From Gammaproteobacteria bacterium (GTDB lineage: Bacteria > Pseudomonadota > Gammaproteobacteria > Chromatiales > Sedimenticolaceae): a DNA stretch of 10,442 nucleotides. The notes below the pieces were generated by a model. That model had not been told where the DNA came from and did no database searches. It saw nothing but the letters and a program-made list of their open reading frames with translations. The translations under genes and the position numbers were made by a program. Location of the stretch: the NCBI GenBank assembly GCA_020445165.1, contig JAGRHE010000091.1, forward strand, positions 1 to 10,442, given 5' to 3'. Positions 6,035 through 10,442 of this stretch are shown piece after piece (position 1 is the stretch's first letter; each line of letters opens with the position of its first letter).

Positions 6035-6144
6035 CGCAGAGTCGTGCGTTCCAGGCAGATGCGGACCACCCGCCGCAGTCAAGAATAGCCCCCCGCGGGC
6101 GATAACCACATCACCTATACCTGTATGCCAGGCAGCCATCTTCG

Positions 6145-8517
6145 ATGCACTTCGGGAGAATCCTCCGACGCAGGGAAAGCGTCACCGACGCCACACAGCA
6201 GAGGCACTCGGCCGCCGTTCTGGACGATCGCATCCGACTGCTGTTCGGCGGGAGTCTCGGCAGCATCCTGGTATCGATTGCTGTTGCAGCGCTGTACCTG
6301 CGTGCGCTGACGCAGCACAGCGACTCGCGTCTGCCGCTCCTGTGGTTCAGCGGCATCGTGCTGCTGCTGATCGGACGCGGACTACTGAGCAGCTTGTTTC
6401 ACCGCCATCCTCAGATCTGCAGGGAACCGGAAACCTGGTTGCGCTGGTTCCGCAACGGCGCCAGCCTGACTGCGGGCATGTGGGGCATCGCAGGTGTGCT
6501 GTTCTTCCCGACCGACAATGTCCTGCTGCAGGCAATGACGATTCTGGTCCTGTCCGGGGTCGCGGCGGGCGCGCTCAGCGTGTTGACTGCCGATTTCGCC
6601 ACCTATCGGAATTTCGTCCTGCTCACGCTGGCACCCGTGGTCACGCATGCCTTTAGCATGGACGGCGAGATGCCAACCCTGATCGGTATGCTCGGTCTCC
6701 TGCTGATCACTTTCCTGCTCAAATCCGGCAAACAGAACTCGGATGCAATCATCGAATCGCTGACTCTGCGCCATCACAACGCCCTGCTCGCCGAGGACCT
6801 GGCTAAGGAGAAAGAAGACGCGCTCGGCGAGGCGGCAACCATGATGTCAACGGTGCTCAGTTCGGCACCGATTGCGCTGTGGGCGATCGACGGCAATGGC
6901 GTGATCACCTTTATGGAAGGCAGTGAATTCGGCCGCAAGACACGACGCCAACTGCCGGGCATCGGCGAAAACCTGTTCCAGGCATTCGACGACTTTCCGC
7001 AGATCGCCTACCAGACCCGGCGCGCGCTGAACGGCGAATCCTTTTCGACCGAGATAGAAATGGGCCAACACACCTTCGAGGTGCACTTCAGCGCGCTGGA
7101 CAAGGAGCAGGACGATACACAGGGCGTGATCGGTGTCGCCATCGACATCAGCGACCGGATCGAGCACAAACGAGAGCTGTCGCGCCGAGCGCATTACGAC
7201 CAGCTCACAGGACTGCCCAACCGCACCCTGATCATGTCGCAGATCGGACACGCATTCGAGAACGCCAGGCGACACCACAGCCAGGTCGCCCTGTTCTTTC
7301 TCGATCTCGACAACTTCAAGGCGATCAACGATTCGATGGGACATGCCGCGGGCGATGAACTGCTGCGCCAGGCGGCGGAACGCCTGCAAAGTGCCGTGCG
7401 CCAGAACGACATGCCGGCGCGCCTCGGCGGTGACGAGTTCCTCGTGGTCAGCGAAGACATGCAGCGCCCGGAGGATGCCGAGGTGATTGCGCACAAGATT
7501 GCACGCCTGTTCCAGCGGCCATTCCGCATCGAAGGCCGCGAGGTGTTCACGACCACCAGCATCGGCATCGCCATCCACCCCCAGGACGGCAGCACTGCCG
7601 ACCAGATGCTGCAGAGTGCGGACACGGCGATGTATCACGCCAAGGCGGAAGGCAAGAACAAGTACCGCTTCTTCACGCGCGAGATGCAGGACAGTGTCGA
7701 GCGGCACCTGGCGATGGAAACGGAACTGCGCCAGGCACTTCGCCGTAACGAACTCCAGTTGATGTTCCAGCCCAAGTACGACAGCCGCGACGGCCGTATC
7801 CGCGGCGCCGAGGCGCTGCTGCGCTGGCATTCGCCGACCCTGGGCCAGGTCAAACCGGACGACTTCATCCCGGTAGCCGAGTACGCCGGCCTCATGCCGC
7901 AGATTGGTAACTGGGTGTTACAACAGGCCTGCCGTGAAGCGGCCGAATGGGACGCGATCCGCAGCGGCAATCTGCATATCGCCATCAACGTGTCGCCGCA
8001 GCAGTTCCGCAATACCGACCTGCTGGCCAACGTGACCCAGGCCCTGGCCGAAACCGGGATCGCACCGCAATGCCTGGAACTGGAGATCACCGAGAGCGTG
8101 CTGGTGCAGGATGCACCCGAAACCATGCGCGTGTTCCAGGACCTGAACGACCTCGGTATCACGCTCTCGCTGGATGACTTCGGCACCGGTTATTCGTCGC
8201 TGAGTTACCTGAAGAAATTCCCGATGCAGGTGCTCAAGATCGACAAGGCCTTCATCCAGGACCTGGGGCGCGATCCCGACGATGATTCGCTGGTCGACGC
8301 AATCGTCGCGATGGCCCACAGCCTCAATCTCAGCGTGGTGGCCGAGGGGGTCGAGACGCAGCAGCAGTTCGAGTTCCTGCGCCAGCGCAACGTCGAGCTG
8401 GTCCAGGGTTATTACTTCAGTCGTCCGGTGCCCGCTGACGAGTTCCGCGCCATGCTGGAGGCAGAGGCGGAACAGGGTTCGCGCTTGGCATCCGGGACAC
8501 TGGGCAAACCCGGCTGA
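6145..8517 (+). CDS. Membrane-bound PAS-GGDEF-EAL cyclic-di-GMP synthase/phosphodiesterase
   Basis: This 790-residue inner-membrane protein probably both makes and degrades cyclic di-GMP. Residues 30-196 form about six transmembrane helices, a sensor-like membrane domain of unknown ligand. A short coiled coil (200-230) leads to a PAS domain at about 232-340 (STVLSSAPIALWAIDGNGVI, GVIGVAIDISDR). The GGDEF domain starts at DQLTGLPN (352). It has metal ligands in FFLDLDNFKAIND (Asp387) and an intact GGDEF at 428-432. An RQND inhibitory site (419-422) sits exactly five residues before it. The EAL domain has EALLRW (Glu556), NVSPQQF (Asn615), ELEITES (Glu647), DDFGTGYSS (Asp677, Asp678), KIDKAFI (Lys698) and VAEGVET (Glu734), which is the full catalytic set. 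Both activities are therefore plausible. ATG 6145 has no strong ribosome site; AGGCAG lies about 14 bases upstream. It stands alone, not in an obvious operon. Confidence 0.95.
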   Translation: MHFGRILRRRESVTDATQQRHSAAVLDDRIRLLFGGSLGSILVSIAVAALYLRALTQHSDSRLPLLWFSGIVLLLIGRGLLSSLFHRHPQICREPETWLRWFRNGASLTAGMWGIAGVLFFPTDNVLLQAMTILVLSGVAAGALSVLTADFATYRNFVLLTLAPVVTHAFSMDGEMPTLIGMLGLLLITFLLKSGKQNSDAIIESLTLRHHNALLAEDLAKEKEDALGEAATMMSTVLSSAPIALWAIDGNGVITFMEGSEFGRKTRRQLPGIGENLFQAFDDFPQIAYQTRRALNGESFSTEIEMGQHTFEVHFSALDKEQDDTQGVIGVAIDISDRIEHKRELSRRAHYDQLTGLPNRTLIMSQIGHAFENARRHHSQVALFFLDLDNFKAINDSMGHAAGDELLRQAAERLQSAVRQNDMPARLGGDEFLVVSEDMQRPEDAEVIAHKIARLFQRPFRIEGREVFTTTSIGIAIHPQDGSTADQMLQSADTAMYHAKAEGKNKYRFFTREMQDSVERHLAMETELRQALRRNELQLMFQPKYDSRDGRIRGAEALLRWHSPTLGQVKPDDFIPVAEYAGLMPQIGNWVLQQACREAAEWDAIRSGNLHIAINVSPQQFRNTDLLANVTQALAETGIAPQCLELEITESVLVQDAPETMRVFQDLNDLGITLSLDDFGTGYSSLSYLKKFPMQVLKIDKAFIQDLGRDPDDDSLVDAIVAMAHSLNLSVVAEGVETQQQFEFLRQRNVELVQGYYFSRPVPADEFRAMLEAEAEQGSRLASGTLGKPG

Positions 8518-8532
8518 ACTGAATCTTACATA

Positions 8533-8606
8533 CCCGTCATCCCGCCGCGGGCGAGGATCCAGGGTATTCAATAGCTTATGGTTTCCCGTCTGCACGGGAT
8601 GGCCGC
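8533..8606. repeat. Degenerate dispersed intergenic repeat (CGTCATCCC...GGGATGGCC type)
   Basis: The left end, CGTCATCCCGCCGCGGGCG followed by AGGATCCAGGG, and the right end, TGGTTTCCCGTCTGCACGGG followed by ATGGCC, resemble the two inverted ends of the widespread CGTCATTCCCGC...GCGGGAATGACG intergenic repeat. Each end forms its own small hairpin: CCCG-CCG-CGGG at 8541-8551 and CCCGT-CTGC-ACGGG at 8585-8598. The ends have drifted from each other, which suggests an old, immobile copy. Placement between genes fits. No target-site duplication is seen. Confidence 0.5.
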
Positions 8607-8626
8607 AAATCGACTACCGGAGGCCA

Positions 8627-8653
8627 CCGGGAGGTTGCCAAGCAACCTCCCGG
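8627..8653. repeat. Perfect 12-bp inverted repeat / hairpin
   Basis: CCGGGAGGTTGC (8627-8638) and GCAACCTCCCGG (8642-8653) are exact reverse complements around CAA. It could form 11 bp with a 5-base loop or 12 bp with a 3-base loop. Neither strand has a T-run after it, so it is not a standard intrinsic terminator. It may end or protect the upstream GGDEF-EAL transcript, or be a REP-like element. Two palindromic GCTGCAGC copies follow at 8653-8660 and 8677-8684. Confidence 0.6.
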
Positions 8654-8723
8654 CTGCAGCAAGAGCGGGCCACGCAGCTGCAGCATTTCGTTCCCTCAAG
8701 ATCAGCCCTTCGCGGCCGAAATC

Positions 8724-8742
8724 TATATTAGATTGTTCTAAT
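8724..8742 (+). promoter_or_regulatory. AT-rich promoter-like element with 16-bp palindrome upstream of the small secreted protein
   Basis: A TATATT hexamer (8724-8729) runs into ATTAGA-TTGT-TCTAAT (8727-8742), a perfect inverted repeat with 6-base arms. It is about 25 bases before ATG 8767, in a strongly AT-rich island within GC-rich DNA. That is the layout expected of a promoter overlapped by an operator. No good -35 is seen, so an activator-dependent or alternative-sigma promoter is possible. Confidence 0.4.
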
Positions 8743-8766
8743 GCATTGTTGATGGGAACTGTAACG

Positions 8767-9024
8767 ATGAAACGCATTCTGTTCGCGACCCTGGTTCTGG
8801 TCGCATCGACAGTGGCTGCGGGCAGCAGCGAGTCACCCTTGGCGCAAGACGCGGCGCACAGCCCTGAGACACAACCGGTCGCGCCGCCTCAGCCCCCGAC
8901 CGACAGCAGCAACTGGGCGAAGCTCGACCGGCATGGCCACGATCGCTACCTGCGCTTTGCCGTCGGCGCCAGCTACCTGGAATCCCCGTTCAGCGCCGAG
9001 GCAGGCGCGCAAACGGAACGCTGA
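8767..9024 (+). CDS. Small secreted/periplasmic protein, unrecognised
   Basis: The 85-residue product is not one I recognise. MKRILFATLVLVASTVAA is a clear type I signal peptide, with cleavage likely after residue 18. The mature part has about 67 residues: a Ser/Pro/Glu/Gln-rich, probably disordered stretch (to about 48), then NWAKLDRHGHDRYLRFAVGASYLESPF, which is the only part likely to fold. There is no cysteine, so it is neither a lipoprotein nor disulphide-bonded. ATG 8767 was preferred because the signal peptide starts exactly there and GGGA lies about 10 bases upstream. In-frame ATG 8752 would add only five residues, and the frame open back to 8578 crosses the repeat region. It is probably a single-gene unit with its own promoter and runs convergently towards the RNase-type gene. 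Confidence 0.6.
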   Translation: MKRILFATLVLVASTVAAGSSESPLAQDAAHSPETQPVAPPQPPTDSSNWAKLDRHGHDRYLRFAVGASYLESPFSAEAGAQTER

Positions 9025-9055
9025 AGCCCAGGCAGGGTTGCGCCGGGTCGCTGCC

Positions 9056-10442
9056 TCACTCCGCAGGCCTGGCGACACGGGTGTCCGGAACCCATTGACG
9101 CAATATGCCCGCCAGCACCTCGCTCGCCTCCGGGTCGCCGTGGATCAGGCGAACGGTTGCGGGTGGTGTCTGCATGTCGCGCACGAACGCCACCAGGGCA
9201 TCCTGGTCGGCATGCGCCGAGTACCCGGAAATAGTGTGTACCTGGGCACGGATATCGAAACGCTCGCCGCCGAATGAGACATAGCCCCCGGTGGGGCCGT
9301 ATTGCTGGATATCCCGTCCCGGTGTTCCGCGCGCCTGGTAGCCGACGAACAGGATGTCGTGTGCCGGATTGCCGATCATTTCCTTCAGATAGTTCACGAT
9401 ACGCCCGCCAGCGCACATGCCGCTGGCGGCAAGCACGACCACGGGGCGCTCGGTCTTTGCCAGGTAGTCGATCGCGCGCAAATGGTCGTCGTGGCTGTCG
9501 ATCACGGTCAACTGCTCGAAATCCAGCGGGTGTCGGCCCTGGCTGATGCGCACACGCGCCTCGTCGTCCCAGTAAGGTCGCAGATCACGGTACAGCTCGG
9601 TGAATCTTGCCGCCATCGGCGAATCGAGCACGATTTCAACGTCATCCCAGGCCAGGCCGTTGGCTGCCTCGCCGCCACGATTGCGGTGCAGGATGTCTTC
9701 GAGTTCGTACAGCAGCTCCTGGGTGCGACCGATGCTGAATGCGGGAATCAGGACCGTACCGCGATCCTTTAGCGCGTGCCGCAGAACCTCTTCGAGCGCC
9801 TGCTGGCGCTGTTCGCGCCCTGCATGATTGCGATCACCATAGGTGCTTTCCATGACCAAGATGTCGCAGCGCTCGGGCTGGTCGGGTGGTCGCAGGATCG
9901 GCGTCTGCCGGTTGCCGAGATCGCCGGAGAAGATCACGTGCTTTGCATCGTCCACCTCGCCACAGCGGCAATCGACCCAGGCCGAACCGAGGATATGCCC
10001 GGCGCGCTGGAAACGGATCGCCAGCGGAGTGTCACCGTCGACATCGATCGCCTGCCACTGGCCGAACGGCACGGGCCGGATCATGCGCTCGAGTTTCGCC
10101 ATCACCTTGCGGATCAGCGACCGGTTGCGCGTCACGCCGATCTTCAGCGCATCCTCGAGCACGACCGGCAACAGCTTTGCCGACGGCGGCGTACAGTAGA
10201 TCGGGCCAGCGAAGCCGGCCGCCAGCAGGTAGGGAATCCGCCCAACGTGGTCGATATGCACATGGGTCACGACCAACGCACGCACCTTGTCGATCGGGAA
10301 CTCGATCGCCAGCTGCTCGGCATTCGCACCCTTGCCCGAGGTTTCCGCACCCTGGAAAAGGCCGCAGTCGATCAGGATCGCGTCGTCGTCGCTTGGCCGC
10401 AGCTCGTGGCACGAACCGGTGACGCCACCGACGGCGCCGTGG
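9056..10442 (-). CDS. Beta-CASP metallo-beta-lactamase-fold ribonuclease (CPSF-73/TTHA0252-like), 5' end cut
   Basis: The visible 461 residues are nearly the whole protein. Reading in from 10441 gives HGAVGGVTGSCHEL, so only about six codons of the usual MK(I/L)xFLGA start are missing. Internal GTG 10285 is residue 53, not a start. The metal-binding motifs are complete: THVHIDH (His60, His62, Asp64, His65), GHILGSA (His149), SGDLGN (Asp174), and in the C-terminal part ASGMCAGGR (339-347) and HTISGYSAHAD (His402, His410). This is the beta-CASP plus RMMBL layout of RNA-specific nucleases, so a zinc-dependent RNA endo/exonuclease acting in RNA processing or decay is expected. The family is more often found in archaea and as scattered bacterial members than as the standard gammaproteobacterial RNases. 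The substrate is unknown. It is convergent with the small secreted-protein gene, with 31 bases between the two stop codons. Confidence 0.93.
   Translation of the reverse strand, partial: HGAVGGVTGSCHELRPSDDDAILIDCGLFQGAETSGKGANAEQLAIEFPIDKVRALVVTHVHIDHVGRIPYLLAAGFAGPIYCTPPSAKLLPVVLEDALKIGVTRNRSLIRKVMAKLERMIRPVPFGQWQAIDVDGDTPLAIRFQRAGHILGSAWVDCRCGEVDDAKHVIFSGDLGNRQTPILRPPDQPERCDILVMESTYGDRNHAGREQRQQALEEVLRHALKDRGTVLIPAFSIGRTQELLYELEDILHRNRGGEAANGLAWDDVEIVLDSPMAARFTELYRDLRPYWDDEARVRISQGRHPLDFEQLTVIDSHDDHLRAIDYLAKTERPVVVLAASGMCAGGRIVNYLKEMIGNPAHDILFVGYQARGTPGRDIQQYGPTGGYVSFGGERFDIRAQVHTISGYSAHADQDALVAFVRDMQTPPATVRLIHGDPEASEVLAGILRQWVPDTRVARPAE

Noticed and set aside
6090..6121. Promoter for the GGDEF-EAL gene (TATACC near 6116)
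   Set aside because: Only a partial -10-like hexamer is present, with no matching -35, and the nearby GCCC/GGGC hairpin is only 4 bp. Not enough to list.
5951..6139. 62-codon minus-strand frame between the BtuF-like and GGDEF-EAL genes
   Set aside because: No ribosome site, no domain, and it overlaps the end of the BtuF-like gene. Chance in GC-rich DNA is the simpler explanation.
6847..7830. 327-codon open frame on the minus strand
   Set aside because: It is antisense to the PAS-GGDEF region, whose motifs are unambiguous on the plus strand.
8578..8766. N-terminal extension of the small secreted protein
   Set aside because: The frame is open back to 8578, but the signal peptide begins exactly at ATG 8767, and the extension consists of repeat and hairpin DNA.
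8568..8777. 69-codon minus-strand frame across the repeat region
   Set aside because: It reads through the dispersed repeat, the 12-bp hairpin and the promoter-like palindrome. There is no domain and no ribosome site.
9025..9055. Shared terminator between the convergent genes
   Set aside because: Only a 5-bp GGCAG/CTGCC pairing with a long loop and no T-tract was found.
1..10442. CRISPR array, tRNA, rRNA, phage or transposase genes
   Set aside because: No regularly spaced direct repeats, tRNA cloverleaf patterns, rRNA-like sequence or recognisable mobile-element proteins were seen on either strand.

Overview
The window comes from a high-GC bacterial chromosome, most likely a gammaproteobacterium. 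The evidence is the GC-rich codon use, the cluster nadC – (FKBP) – DUF1631 – ampD – ampE, which matches the nadC/DUF1631/ampD/ampE neighbourhood I know from Pseudomonas, and the neighbouring membrane PAS-GGDEF-EAL protein. I cannot name the genus; a Chromatiales-type sulfur or nitrogen bacterium would fit. I see no phage genes, transposase, CRISPR array, rRNA or tRNA. Most of the window is ordinary core genome.

Left part (1-2961, minus strand). The start of nadC (quinolinate phosphoribosyltransferase) runs off the left edge. It is preceded, 2 bases away, by an FKBP-type prolyl isomerase gene that carries a one-base frameshift in this sequence. Upstream of that lies a long DUF1631 gene, separated from the FKBP gene by a GC-rich hairpin that looks like its terminator.

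Middle (2962-6034). A divergent intergenic region of about 300 bases holds a small palindrome and the likely promoter of a plus-strand operon: thioredoxin-like protein – ampD – ampE – BtuF-like periplasmic binding protein – a 17-codon reading frame ending in CPYC. Each junction except ampD/ampE is a 4-base start/stop overlap. AmpD recycles anhydro-muropeptides in the cytoplasm and AmpE is its inner-membrane partner. The binding protein is probably for cobalamin or a related metal chelate. The terminal mini-ORF looks like the front end of a CPXCG zinc-ribbon-type small protein that has been cut short.

Right part (6145-10442). First comes a 790-residue membrane PAS-GGDEF-EAL protein with both catalytic motifs and the inhibitory site intact. 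Then comes an intergenic region with a degenerate dispersed repeat, a 12-bp perfect hairpin and a palindromic, AT-rich promoter-like element. This is followed by a small unrecognised secreted protein and, convergent to it, a beta-CASP metallo-beta-lactamase RNase-type gene that lacks only its first few codons at the right edge.

I did not find a clearly new multi-gene system. The items most worth checking are the FKBP frameshift, the CPYC mini-ORF, the structured intergenic region with the small secreted protein, and the hairpin that covers the ampE ribosome-binding region.
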